Assembly: GCA_017540085.1 (NCBI GenBank)
Contig: JAFYBQ010000006.1
Coordinates: 62,001 to 126,000, forward strand
Source of the DNA: Synergistaceae bacterium
GTDB lineage: Bacteria; Synergistota; Synergistia; Synergistales; Aminobacteriaceae
Reading direction: 5' to 3'
DNA length: 64,000 nt
Of this stretch, positions 1 through 10,646 are shown piece after piece; positions within the stretch are counted from its first letter, which is position 1, and each line of letters starts with the position of its first letter. The position numbers were made by a program, and so were the translations under genes. The notes below the pieces were generated by a model. It was not told where the DNA came from. It was given only the letters and a program-made list of their open reading frames with translations, and searched no databases.

Positions 1-932
1 GGCTCGGAATAAAGCTGTACGGAAAATTTGAGGGCTGCAACCCGTCCGGCTCATTCAAGGACAGAGGAATGGTTCTCGCGGTCGCAAAGGCTCTTGAGGA
101 CGGAAAACGCGCCGTAATTTGTGCGTCAACAGGCAACACCTCAGCAAGCGCGGCGGCATATGCTGCAAGCCAGGGAATCCCGTGCTTTGTGCTGCTTCCC
201 GCCGGAAAAGTCGCGCTCGGAAAACTGGCGCAGGCTCTCATGTACGGGGCGAAAGTCATCGCGGTGAAGGGGAATTTTGACCGTGCATTAGAGTTAGCGA
301 GAGAGGGAGCGGAGAAGACCGGGTGCGCGATGGTCAACAGCGTGAATCCCTATCGGCTTATCGGTCAGCGTTCGGGGGCGTGGGAAATCTGCGACGTTCT
401 CGGACATGCTCCCGACTGGCACGCAATCCCAGTAGGCAACGCGGGCAATATCTCCGCATACTGGGCAGGCTACAACGAGTATCAGAAGCTCGGCAAAATT
501 TCGTCCCTCCCAAAGATGATGGGATTCCAGGCGGAAGGAGCAGCCCCCCTCGTCTACAACAAGCCATGCCCTAACCCTGAGACAGTCGCAACGGCAATAC
601 GAATCGGGAATCCCGTAAGCGCACACCTTGCCCGGGCGGCAGTCAGTGAGTCCGGCGGTGAGTTCAACGCGGTAACAGACGATCAGATTTTGGAGGCACA
701 GAGAATTTTAGCGGCTGAAGGCGGAGTCTTTGCGGAGCCTGCTTCATGCGCCCCCCTCGCGGGACTCCTCAAGCTGAAACGCTCAGGCAGACTCCCGGAA
801 GGAATCACAGTAACAATGATTCTCACAGGCAACGGACTCAAAGACCCCGACACAGCCATGTCCCAAGTCGGCAAGCCCATCGAGATAAACGACACATTAG
901 ACGACCTTATGCGGGTGCTTGAAGGAAAATGA
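1..932 (+). CDS. thrC: Threonine synthase (5' end outside window)
   Basis: Last step of threonine synthesis: converts O-phosphohomoserine to threonine with PLP. The frame is open from base 3 and already reads NPSGSFKDRGM before the first ATG at 69; the lysine in SFKDRG is the PLP-binding residue of the family. The ATG at 69 is therefore internal and the gene begins upstream of the window. Further family signals are the STGNTSASAA stretch and GNAGNISAYW, which bind the cofactor phosphate and substrate. The stop overlaps the start of thrB (ATGA), so the two are translationally coupled in a threonine operon. Ordinary length for the short-form enzyme once the missing N-terminus is added. Confidence 0.95.
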   Translation, partial: LGIKLYGKFEGCNPSGSFKDRGMVLAVAKALEDGKRAVICASTGNTSASAAAYAASQGIPCFVLLPAGKVALGKLAQALMYGAKVIAVKGNFDRALELAREGAEKTGCAMVNSVNPYRLIGQRSGAWEICDVLGHAPDWHAIPVGNAGNISAYWAGYNEYQKLGKISSLPKMMGFQAEGAAPLVYNKPCPNPETVATAIRIGNPVSAHLARAAVSESGGEFNAVTDDQILEAQRILAAEGGVFAEPASCAPLAGLLKLKRSGRLPEGITVTMILTGNGLKDPDTAMSQVGKPIEINDTLDDLMRVLEGK

Positions 933-1840
933 TACGGCTGAAAATTCCTGCGACGACGGCGAATCTTGGCTCAGGTTTCGACACTCTCGGAATGGCACTG
1001 AACCTCTACAACATTTTCACGGTGAAAGAAATTCTGCCGGAGGGCGAATACACATCCGAAATTTGCGGCGAGGGGATCGACATTCTCACAGACGCACGGA
1101 AAAATATGCTTGTTACCAGCTACATTAAAGCGTGTGAGGAATGGAGCGTATCACCGAAAGGATTCGCGTTCGAGAGCTGCAACGCCGTCCCTCTGAATCG
1201 CGGACTCGGAAGCTCGTCAACCGCTGTTGTTGCGGGCGTAATAATTGCTGATATATTGTCGGGCGTTAAACATGATGAGGCTGAATTATTGCGTGTCATG
1301 ACGAAAATCGAGGGACACCCGGACAACGTTGTGCCGTGCTTCACGGGCGGGATGACTGTATCATGCTGGGACGGGGAGTCCTTGCGGTATGTCCGTCTTC
1401 CTGCATTGCCGGAGGATTTGAACGTTATCGCGGTTGTTCCTGATTTCGAGGTCAGGACGGAGGAAGCCCGGCGGATATTGCCTGAGAGTGTGCCGTTCCG
1501 TGATGCTGTCTTCAACGTGAGCCACGCGAGTATTTTGTGTGCGGCGTGGGCTATGGGACGCTGGGATCTGCTGAGAGTCGGAATGCAGGACAGATTACAC
1601 CAGGCGCACAGGGCGAAATTATTTCCGGGCGAGACGGGAGAAAAGTTTTTCTCTGAGATAGCCAATCACCCGGATTGCGTTGCGACGGCTATATCAGGTT
1701 CAGGGCCTACGATGATTGCGATTGTTCACGGCCCTGCGGCTAAACTGTCGGAGGCTATGTGCAGGATTTTCACGGAAGGCGGAGCGGCGAGTCATTTCTT
1801 TGTGCTTACCTGCACTGCTTCAGGGGCTTGCGCTGAGTAA
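929..1840 (+). CDS. thrB: Homoserine kinase
   Basis: Phosphorylates homoserine to O-phosphohomoserine, the substrate of the adjacent threonine synthase. 303 residues, normal for a GHMP kinase. The N-terminus has the PATTANLGSGFDTLG signature (residues 7-21) and the ATP-binding glycine-rich loop is PLNRGLGSSSTAVVAG (88-103). A C-terminal SGSGPTM motif closes the active site. The ATG overlaps the thrC stop by four bases. The gene is followed by a hairpin that probably ends the transcript. Confidence 0.95.
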   Translation: MIRLKIPATTANLGSGFDTLGMALNLYNIFTVKEILPEGEYTSEICGEGIDILTDARKNMLVTSYIKACEEWSVSPKGFAFESCNAVPLNRGLGSSSTAVVAGVIIADILSGVKHDEAELLRVMTKIEGHPDNVVPCFTGGMTVSCWDGESLRYVRLPALPEDLNVIAVVPDFEVRTEEARRILPESVPFRDAVFNVSHASILCAAWAMGRWDLLRVGMQDRLHQAHRAKLFPGETGEKFFSEIANHPDCVATAISGSGPTMIAIVHGPAAKLSEAMCRIFTEGGAASHFFVLTCTASGACAE

Positions 1841-1841
1841 C

Positions 1842-1882
1842 AAAAATCCCCTCTGACTCATGGCCGGAGGGGAAAAATTTTG
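1842..1882. terminator. Bidirectional hairpin terminator after thrB
   Basis: A CCCCTC/GAGGGG stem is flanked by A-rich sequence on the left and AAAAATTTT on the right, so it can act on both strands. It lies between convergent genes, thrB and the lipoprotein gene. Confidence 0.6.
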
Positions 1883-1884
1883 CG

Positions 1885-2415
1885 TCAGTCGTCCCACTTG
1901 TCATATTTGTATATCACCTGAATGAATTTGCTTGTCAGGGAGCTTCCCGGAAATCGTTTCGACATCTCCGGGTTGTATGTCAGTGTTATTGTCGTGTACT
2001 TGTCGGGTGTCCATACGTTTTTCAGCATAATTTTTCCGGCGGCTCTTGTGTTTGCTGACGGACTTTCCTGTGTCTTTCCGTAAAGCGCGTTCATTCCCTT
2101 CTGCAGTGCCTCGTAAAATATCCTGTCATACTCAGCGTTTCCCATGCTCTGAAGGTATACGCTCTTCATCTTCAGCAGCTTGTTCTTGTGGAAGCCGAAT
2201 ATGTACGTCGCCGGATAATTCTCGAACATTCCTTCCATCGTGAGAGAGTCTTTTCTTGGGACTAGGACTTTCGCGCCGCTGTTCTCCATCCTCTTTTGAG
2301 TCCGCGCGTAAGTGTGTCCGAAAGGAAGCGACAAAAACGCCTCCGAGCTGTTAGACGCACTGCAGGCAGTCGCGGAAAGAATCACGGCCATCACCGCAAG
2401 AATAATCTTCCTCAT
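1885..2415 (-). CDS. Predicted lipoprotein of unknown function
   Basis: 176 residues. The N-terminus (MRKIILAVMAVILSATACSA) is a signal peptide with a plausible lipobox ending in Cys18, so the mature protein is probably lipid-anchored. The rest is soluble and has no motif I recognise; the central part alternates short beta-like segments with lysine-rich turns. Its ATG overlaps the stop of hicB (ATGA), so it is cotranscribed with the HicAB pair, but I see no functional link. Calling it a lipoprotein rests only on the N-terminus. Confidence 0.6.
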   Translation of the reverse strand: MRKIILAVMAVILSATACSASNSSEAFLSLPFGHTYARTQKRMENSGAKVLVPRKDSLTMEGMFENYPATYIFGFHKNKLLKMKSVYLQSMGNAEYDRIFYEALQKGMNALYGKTQESPSANTRAAGKIMLKNVWTPDKYTTITLTYNPEMSKRFPGSSLTSKFIQVIYKYDKWDD

Positions 2416-2624
2416 CTCATCACCTCATGAGCTATACTAGGCACAGGAATCTCACGCCCAATAAATTCCGCTGTCTCAATCCATTCTGAGACTATAACGG
2501 CGGAATTTCGCAGGGCTTCTTCAGGGGTGTCGCCATCTGCCATGCACCCGGGCAATTCTGGGACTTCAGCAATAAATTTCCTGTCGTCATCTGACCAGTA
2601 TATTATTCTCGTGTACTTGTCCAT
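2412..2624 (-). CDS. hicB: HicB-family antitoxin
   Basis: 70 residues beginning MDKYTRIIYWSDDD. The pattern (Y-x-hydrophobic-I-x-W-S-D-x-D, then AEVPELPGCMADGDTPEEAL) is the partial RNase H-like fold of HicB antitoxins. In this family it neutralises the HicA ribonuclease and often represses the operon. I chose the ATG at 2624 over longer frames because an AGGAGG site lies just upstream and the family starts here. Only the N-terminal HicB domain is present; I see no C-terminal DNA-binding helix. It follows hicA by 14 bases, the usual toxin-then-antitoxin order. Confidence 0.8.
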   Translation of the reverse strand: MDKYTRIIYWSDDDRKFIAEVPELPGCMADGDTPEEALRNSAVIVSEWIETAEFIGREIPVPSIAHEVMR

Positions 2625-2638
2625 TAATTTGCCTCCTG

Positions 2639-2854
2639 TCAGAATATTAGCTTGTACTTTCGGATTATTTCCCGGACTTGTTTCACCTGATATGCTTTTG
2701 CTTTTCCGTTGTCGGACTGTATATTGATGATTTCCGCAATGCCCTTGCGCCAATAAATATAGTGGATTCCTTTTACCCTGTAACTAAATCCCAGAACATC
2801 AAGCAGCTTCTGCAAGTCGGTGAACGGAATATTATTGTCCTTACTGCCGTCCAT
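2639..2854 (-). CDS. hicA: HicA-family mRNA interferase toxin (5' end probably frameshifted)
   Basis: 71 residues. NIPFTDLQKLLDVLGFSYRV, then G-I-H-Y-I-Y with the catalytic-type histidine, and GKAKAYQVKQVREII at the end match the HicA subfamily closely. Family members usually carry 10-20 more residues before NIPF. Here the upstream frame supplies them: an ATG at 2886 with a GGGAG ribosome site 8 bases away reads MTSAPKIFDQLW and joins perfectly if one G is added at 2851-2852. So the gene probably starts at 2886 and has lost a base, by mutation or sequencing error. The ATG at 2854 has no ribosome site of its own. The catalytic part is intact. Confidence 0.75.
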   Translation of the reverse strand: MDGSKDNNIPFTDLQKLLDVLGFSYRVKGIHYIYWRKGIAEIINIQSDNGKAKAYQVKQVREIIRKYKLIF

Positions 2855-2888
2855 AACTGGTCAAATATTTTCGGTGCTGATGTCATTC

Positions 2889-3230
2889 TCAGAACTCCCA
2901 CTCAAGATAACGCGCCTTCTTTGCGTCCTCTCCTGTTCCGTAGCTGAAGAACCCGCTGTATCTTCTCGATGAATGCCGCTTGATTTTCGCCGTAAGTATT
3001 TCCGCCCGTGCTATGACGCGATAATTACGGTCAAGAAATAACATTGTCCCCCCGAAATTCACGTTATACTTTGACGGATTCCGAATCGTTACGCTGACTC
3101 CTTTGAACGTGTACGATATTGCGCTGAATGAAAGCCCCTTCCCGCGTATAGCACCGTCCCTGATTACAGCCTCAGAGACTCCCGAAAGAAACACGAGAAT
3201 CAGAGCCGCGCCCGCAAATATCTTCTTCAC
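2889..3230 (-). CDS. Small exported protein of unknown function
   Basis: 113 residues. Residues 1-21 (MKKIFAGAALILVFLSGVSEA) form a clear signal peptide with an A-x-A-like cleavage site. The mature part (about 92 residues) is rich in beta-prone segments such as VSVTIRNPSKYNVNFGG, which resembles small immunoglobulin-like or FxLYD-type periplasmic domains, but I cannot assign a family. It heads the reverse-strand group with hicA, hicB and the lipoprotein and is divergent from the siroheme gene. Confidence 0.55.
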   Translation of the reverse strand: MKKIFAGAALILVFLSGVSEAVIRDGAIRGKGLSFSAISYTFKGVSVTIRNPSKYNVNFGGTMLFLDRNYRVIARAEILTAKIKRHSSRRYSGFFSYGTGEDAKKARYLEWEF

Positions 3231-3291
3231 TTTTTACCCGCTCCCTGTGAAAATATTTCGTGAAAATTATAACAGCAGGGAGATTTTGAGA

Positions 3292-3780
3292 ATGTCAGAC
3301 ACAAACCGCCCCCCGTATTTCCCGATGATGATAAACTTGTCGGGCAGACGGGTATTGATTGCAGGCGGAGGAAATGTAGCTTCCCGCAGAGCCGAGACGC
3401 TCATAAAATGCGGTGCTGAAATCGTCGCGGTAAGCCCGGAATTTTGCGCTGATTTTCCCCGTAACACTCAAAGAATCGTGAGGCCGTTTTCGCCGGATGA
3501 CATAACCCCGGATTTCTCGCTCATAATCGCCGCCACAAATGACCGCGCTGTCAATCATAATATTCACCTCATGGCCGCCCGTCTTCATATCCCGGTGAAT
3601 GTCGCCGACTGCAAAGCGGAATGTGATTTCTTTTTCCCATCTATGATTAATGCTGGGAATGTTTCAGTCTCGGTTAATACTGCGGGAGTATCGCCCTCCT
3701 TAACCCGGCGTTTGTCTGACCGCCTGCGAAAAGTTTGGCCTATATGGATTACTGAGGAAAATGACCGTAAATTACGCTGA
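3292..3780 (+). CDS. Precorrin-2 dehydrogenase / siroheme synthase N-terminal-type protein
   Basis: 162 residues. An NAD-binding Rossmann start, MMINLSGRRVLIAGGGNVAS followed by RRAETLIKCGAEI, is characteristic of the CysG N-terminal / Met8 / YlnF family, which oxidises precorrin-2 to sirohydrochlorin. FFFPSMINAGNVSVSVNTAG matches the family's second conserved block. I take the ATG at 3292, preceded by GGGAG, rather than a frame extending back to 3103. It is shorter than full Met8 (about 200 residues) and lacks the C-terminal helices used for ferrochelation, so dehydrogenase activity is more likely than chelation. It may feed the cobalamin pathway, which would fit with cobB and the B12-dependent reductase in this window. 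Confidence 0.8.
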   Translation: MSDTNRPPYFPMMINLSGRRVLIAGGGNVASRRAETLIKCGAEIVAVSPEFCADFPRNTQRIVRPFSPDDITPDFSLIIAATNDRAVNHNIHLMAARLHIPVNVADCKAECDFFFPSMINAGNVSVSVNTAGVSPSLTRRLSDRLRKVWPIWITEENDRKLR

Positions 3781-3797
3781 GTGCCTGAATTGCACTG

Positions 3798-3806
3798 TGT
3801 TATAAT
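3798..3806 (+). promoter_or_regulatory. Candidate extended -10 promoter for the LysM/M23 gene
   Basis: TGT followed by a perfect TATAAT (3801-3806), the extended -10 form. No good -35 is present. It would give a leader of about 160 bases before the TTG start at 3974. Confidence 0.4.
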
Positions 3807-3844
3807 AGCCGCGTCCAAAAGGGTGTGGGGTTCACGCTGCGCCT

Positions 3845-3882
3845 AAGTATTTATGACTACTAGATTATATGCTACAATACTT
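3845..3882 (+). other. Inverted repeat in the leader of the LysM/M23 gene
   Basis: AAGTATT (3845-3851) pairs with AATACTT (3876-3882) around a 24-base loop, in the 193-base gap 3781-3973. Nothing else in the gap is recognisable: no tRNA, no known riboswitch core, no open frame. Confidence 0.25.
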
Positions 3883-3973
3883 AACGGCCAGCCAAAATTT
3901 CACAAATTCAGAGGTATAAAAATTTTCATGTCGTAGATTACGTAATTGCGCGGCAGGTCGGGAGGAATCGTTT

Positions 3974-7178
<3,205 letters not shown>

Positions 7179-7196
7179 AGGAGGCATCAGGCAAAA

Positions 7197-8354
7197 ATGA
7201 AGGCTGTACGGATATTCGCGCTTCTGGCGTTCGTGCTGTCCGCAAATATGTCAATGGCATCTGAGGCAGTCCCCGACCCTGAGCTTAACGCAGGCTCCTC
7301 GCGTCAGATGATGGGAGAAATTGAGCAGATAATTTACGGTTATGTGTCAAAAGGAGGGCTTATTGAGCGGCTCGGAAAAGTTGAGGAGGATTTGTTCGGC
7401 AGGAGTCTTCCCGGAACAATCGCGGAAAGGCACGCGGCAATCCTGAACTTTCTCGACAAGGGGACAGATGAGCAGCCTTCCATGATGTTCAAGCTCGGTG
7501 TCGCTGAATGGGTTGTAGACAAAAAGATTCGCGCCTCTGAACCGGCAGTGAGGAGACTAGAAGACTTAGAGACAAACCTCACAGGGGCATCCCGTGCAGG
7601 AAATCCCATTGTAATGAGGGTTGAAAGCCTGCTTGCGACTCTTGTCATGGATCCTGTAACAGCACAGCCCGTAGTAGTCCCGTCAAACACCGTAATGAAA
7701 TTCAGGTTTATGGACGAACTTAGCCCGGCGAAATCGAAAGCAGGGGATTCAGTGAGGCTTGAGCTTGCCCATGATTTAATCGTGAATCAGAATCTTGTAG
7801 CTCCGGCGGGGTCATTGCTTGTTACTGATGTCAGGTCGGTGAAGCGTCCGGGTATGTTCGGAGTCCCCGGTGAAGTCAGGCTGTCTTTCAGGGAATTAAA
7901 GCCCCTCGGCCCGGAACGTCCGCAGGTCTGGTCAGGCAAAGAGTCGGCCAAAGCCATAAAGGACGCGCGCGCCTCAGGCGGAAGGGGTGAAGGTGCTGTA
8001 ATCGGAGCAGGGGCGGCAAGTATTGCGGGAGCGGTTCTCCTCGGCCCTGTCGGACTTGTCAGCGGCATGTTCATACGAGGAAACTCGATAAAAATCGCGG
8101 AAGGGTCAGTAACATTCCTTCAGACATCAGGAGACTGCACCGTGTCAGCGTACCCAATACCGATAAGCCTACAGTCAGCCGAGAACAACATAGTAACAGA
8201 AATCCCAGTGAAGCAAGAATCATCAGGGAGCTACAATCCTGACCGGGACAACATCGTGAAAGGGGACGTGTTCAACCGCAACCAGTACGGAACGCCCGCC
8301 AATTCAAACTCAGGAGGAGACTTTGAGCTTCCGCCGGAACAGAGCGTTAATTAG
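7197..8354 (+). CDS. Exported protein of unknown function
   Basis: 385 residues with a signal peptide (1-22, ending in SMAS-EA). The N-terminal third is helical. The middle (PSNTVMKFRFMDEL ... AGDSVRLELAHDLIVNQNLV) follows a pattern seen in envelope proteins that list a regulated, export-related beta domain: K-x-G-D-x-V-x-L then a PAGS turn. Next comes a glycine-rich hydrophobic stretch, GAVIGAGAASIAGAVLLGPV, like a glycine zipper that could sit in a membrane. The C-terminal 60 residues are polar and probably disordered. A GGAGG site precedes the ATG. I do not recognise a named family. The next gene starts inside its last 32 bases. Confidence 0.6.
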   Translation: MKAVRIFALLAFVLSANMSMASEAVPDPELNAGSSRQMMGEIEQIIYGYVSKGGLIERLGKVEEDLFGRSLPGTIAERHAAILNFLDKGTDEQPSMMFKLGVAEWVVDKKIRASEPAVRRLEDLETNLTGASRAGNPIVMRVESLLATLVMDPVTAQPVVVPSNTVMKFRFMDELSPAKSKAGDSVRLELAHDLIVNQNLVAPAGSLLVTDVRSVKRPGMFGVPGEVRLSFRELKPLGPERPQVWSGKESAKAIKDARASGGRGEGAVIGAGAASIAGAVLLGPVGLVSGMFIRGNSIKIAEGSVTFLQTSGDCTVSAYPIPISLQSAENNIVTEIPVKQESSGSYNPDRDNIVKGDVFNRNQYGTPANSNSGGDFELPPEQSVN

Positions 8355-9513
8355 CGCAGGAAGATTATTACTCGCCATGATATTAACGGCGGGTATTTTT
8401 TTTGTCCCTCTCAATCTCCCCTTCACATGGGCGACTTTTACGGTTATCACGGCATATGGTGCTGAAATGACCGCATTCGATCAGACGATACGAATCCTCG
8501 AACGATGGACTTCCGCACACTGGGGGCAGGACTGCTTTGTGTGGGTAGTGCATTACCCGGAGGAGCTTGCGACTCCATGGGCAGAATCAGAGGCTGTAAG
8601 GTCGGGAATGTCTGAGGCAGAGCAGGAACGATTCCGCGAAAATTTTGTGTCAGAGCTGAAACTTGACACATCAGAAACTTTCCTCATCAGCGTGTATTCA
8701 TTCGGTGCAAGGCCGGTGAATCTGAATCCCGTCCGCGACAACGTATCACTCTTAGCGGCAACAGGAGAGCGAATAAGGCCGGAGAAATACGACTCAGCCC
8801 TCGACAATCCATCGCCGGGAGTCGTTCAGGGTCTCGTGTTTTTCCCGAAACAAACTAACAAGGACTACGTTATAGGATTGCGGGGAATGGGACGCAGTGA
8901 GCGCATATTCTCGTTTGCTCCCCCTGAAACACCCGCGCCCGCCCAGCCAAAGCCTGATGTTGTCGTTGTGAATGTCCCGAAACGACAGCCCCGAAAGCCC
9001 GCGCCGATTCCCGTCAAGAAGCCGAATCCCCCTGTGCCGCCTCCGCCCCCGATTCCGCCCAGACCGATAAAGCCGATATTCCGGGAAGAGTCCAGCGACA
9101 TGGCCGAGTTCGTGAAGTCAGTCAAAGGACGCGGGAACGATTCGCAGGACAGGAGAGCCACGAATACAACCCCTGCTCCGCGCAGGCAGGTCAACACGGA
9201 GAACGCATATTCTAGCCGCGAGTCAGTGTTGCGCCGATTCCTGAATCTTTGGGCGGATGGGTCATACGGTGAAATGTACGGAATGCTTGCGGACGGGTCA
9301 AAGCGCGTAATATCACGTGAGAATTTCGCCAAGGAAGCCGCAAAAGCCTCGGACATTCGCGCCGGGATAAAGAGCGGGGATTTCCGAATCGATTGGGTAG
9401 GCGAGGAACGCGCAAAGGTAATCACGACTCGCAAGACGCTGGTGTTTCGGACGGTTTCGACACGGACGCTTGGAGTTACGCGGGAAGGGTCTTCGTGGCG
9501 TGTAGTATGGTAG
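8323..9513 (+). CDS. Membrane-anchored protein with proline-rich linker and NTF2-like end
   Basis: 396 residues. The TTG start has an AGGAGG site within the end of the previous gene, so the two are coupled. A hydrophobic segment (about 11-45) acts as signal or anchor. An N-terminal extracytoplasmic domain is followed by a proline-rich linker (about 204-255, with a run of PPPPP), then a C-terminal domain (about 297-396: VLRRFLNLWADGSYGEMYGM ...) that looks like the NTF2/SnoaL-like fold found in envelope proteins. The linker suggests the protein spans wall or periplasm, as TonB-type linkers do, but no TonB box or C-terminal TonB domain is seen. Function unknown. Confidence 0.55.
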   Translation: MSFRRNRALISAGRLLLAMILTAGIFFVPLNLPFTWATFTVITAYGAEMTAFDQTIRILERWTSAHWGQDCFVWVVHYPEELATPWAESEAVRSGMSEAEQERFRENFVSELKLDTSETFLISVYSFGARPVNLNPVRDNVSLLAATGERIRPEKYDSALDNPSPGVVQGLVFFPKQTNKDYVIGLRGMGRSERIFSFAPPETPAPAQPKPDVVVVNVPKRQPRKPAPIPVKKPNPPVPPPPPIPPRPIKPIFREESSDMAEFVKSVKGRGNDSQDRRATNTTPAPRRQVNTENAYSSRESVLRRFLNLWADGSYGEMYGMLADGSKRVISRENFAKEAAKASDIRAGIKSGDFRIDWVGEERAKVITTRKTLVFRTVSTRTLGVTREGSSWRVVW

Positions 9514-9555
9514 AATCGGCAAATCCCGATGATATTGACGAGGAGGACTCACACA

Positions 9556-9828
9556 ATGACAACAGCAACAGCAGAGAAAACTATATCGACAGGCAATGTG
9601 ATTCTTGATATTGAACTGCCCTTGCTTACGGCGGACGAACTCGGAAAAGTCGCGGAGTACGCAAAATCTCTCAGGTTGTCGCGTGAAGATGATAATGACG
9701 ACTGGGCGGACGCTCCGTTGACTGAAGACGAAATATCACAGATAGAGGAAAGTGACAGGGATTTCGCTAACGGGGAATATCTGACTGTTGACGAGCTTAT
9801 TGCGGGGTTGCAGGAATGTGGACAGTAA
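9556..9828 (+). CDS. Probable antitoxin of a RelE/ParE-type pair
   Basis: 90 residues from the ATG at 9556, chosen for the AGGAGG 9 bases upstream. It is acidic, with LTADELGKVAEYAKSLR and then DDWADAPLTEDEISQIEESD. This short helical, acidic layout, ending in a TVDELIAGL segment, is common among antitoxins upstream of RelE-like toxins. It overlaps the toxin start by 13 bases. The assignment rests mostly on its neighbour and layout. Confidence 0.65.
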   Translation: MTTATAEKTISTGNVILDIELPLLTADELGKVAEYAKSLRLSREDDNDDWADAPLTEDEISQIEESDRDFANGEYLTVDELIAGLQECGQ

Positions 9829-10070
9829 TAATTGGCAAACCTGTACAGCGCAGGCTTTCACGCATTCCCAACCCGGACCGGGAGAGGCTGACACAGGCAA
9901 TAAAAGACCTAGAGACCAAACCAGAGCAGATGGACATAAAACCCCTGACAGGACGCGGCGAATACCGCCTGAGAGTAGGAGACTGGCGTTTTATCATGAA
10001 AATAAATGAGGATGAGAAGATAATACGTCTCCGCTCTCTTGGTTCACGCGGTGATGTCTACAAGAAATAG
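9816..10070 (+). CDS. RelE/ParE-superfamily toxin
   Basis: 84 residues. VIIGKPVQRRLSRIPNPDRE, then IKPLTGRGEYRLRVGDWRFI and IIRLRSLGSRGDVYKK match the RelE-type mRNA interferase fold: helix 1 with basic residues, the K-P-L-x-G strand, the R-x-G-x-W-R-x-I core, and the terminal R-G-x-V-Y-K. In the family it cuts ribosome-bound mRNA and is silenced by its partner. Overlap with the antitoxin is typical. Chromosomal and complete. Confidence 0.85.
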   Translation: MWTVIIGKPVQRRLSRIPNPDRERLTQAIKDLETKPEQMDIKPLTGRGEYRLRVGDWRFIMKINEDEKIIRLRSLGSRGDVYKK

Positions 10071-10076
10071 CCCGCA

Positions 10077-10646
10077 ATGAAGATCAGAATTTCACCCAAG
10101 AAAATATTTCTCGCCCTCGCCATTCTCGGAATACTCAGACTCGTACAATACGCAATCAGCGACATGAATCTTGATGTTGACCTCCTGCGCGAGTCCCTGC
10201 TCAACATGCCCGGCATAGTCATGGAGAACATACGCTTTTCCCGCGTGATTTCCGGCGACTTGTGGCAGGTCAGGCTTCCCTACCTCGAACAGCGCGACAA
10301 GGCCGTGAATTTCCTCTCGGCTGACATAAAACGCACTCTCAGCGGCGACAAAGGACTCTGGACATTTTTCGGGAAGAGCGGCATTTATTCCGACGATGCA
10401 AAAACCGCAGGCATTTTCGGACTCACAGGGGCAATCAGCGATGACGCAAGAATATGGCTGCTTGACAGTCCCGCACTCACTTGGCAGCAGGAGAATAACA
10501 CTCTCATTTTTCCGCACGGACTCACGCTTCAGGACAAAGAATTTTCACTTACGACTCCGATTGCAAGCACAGATAACAGCCGCGTGATATTATTACAGCA
10601 TGGAGGCGTAATCAGATGGCAAAAACCAAAATCCTTAGAACGTTAA
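10077..10646 (+). CDS. LptC-like LPS export protein
   Basis: 189 residues with one N-terminal membrane segment (about 8-28) and a soluble beta-rich remainder. ISDDARIWLLDSPALTWQQ followed by LIFPHGLTLQDKEFSL resembles the LptC/OstA-like beta-jellyroll that passes LPS through the periplasm. The strongest support is position: it overlaps lptD by 31 bases. LptC is weakly conserved, so the name is an inference. Confidence 0.6.
   Translation: MKIRISPKKIFLALAILGILRLVQYAISDMNLDVDLLRESLLNMPGIVMENIRFSRVISGDLWQVRLPYLEQRDKAVNFLSADIKRTLSGDKGLWTFFGKSGIYSDDAKTAGIFGLTGAISDDARIWLLDSPALTWQQENNTLIFPHGLTLQDKEFSLTTPIASTDNSRVILLQHGGVIRWQKPKSLER

Noticed and set aside
1120-1665. 181-codon open frame on the reverse strand inside thrB
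   Set aside because: Antisense to a full-length, motif-complete homoserine kinase; no ribosome site and no protein-like pattern.
3781-3973. tRNA or c-di-AMP riboswitch before the LysM/M23 gene
   Set aside because: GGGTTCACGC resembles part of a T-loop, but no acceptor stem or anticodon arm fits; riboswitch core sequences are absent.
8865-9434. 189-codon reverse frame over the proline-rich gene
   Set aside because: Its glycine-rich run is the complement of the proline-rich linker; the forward gene has start, ribosome site and domains.
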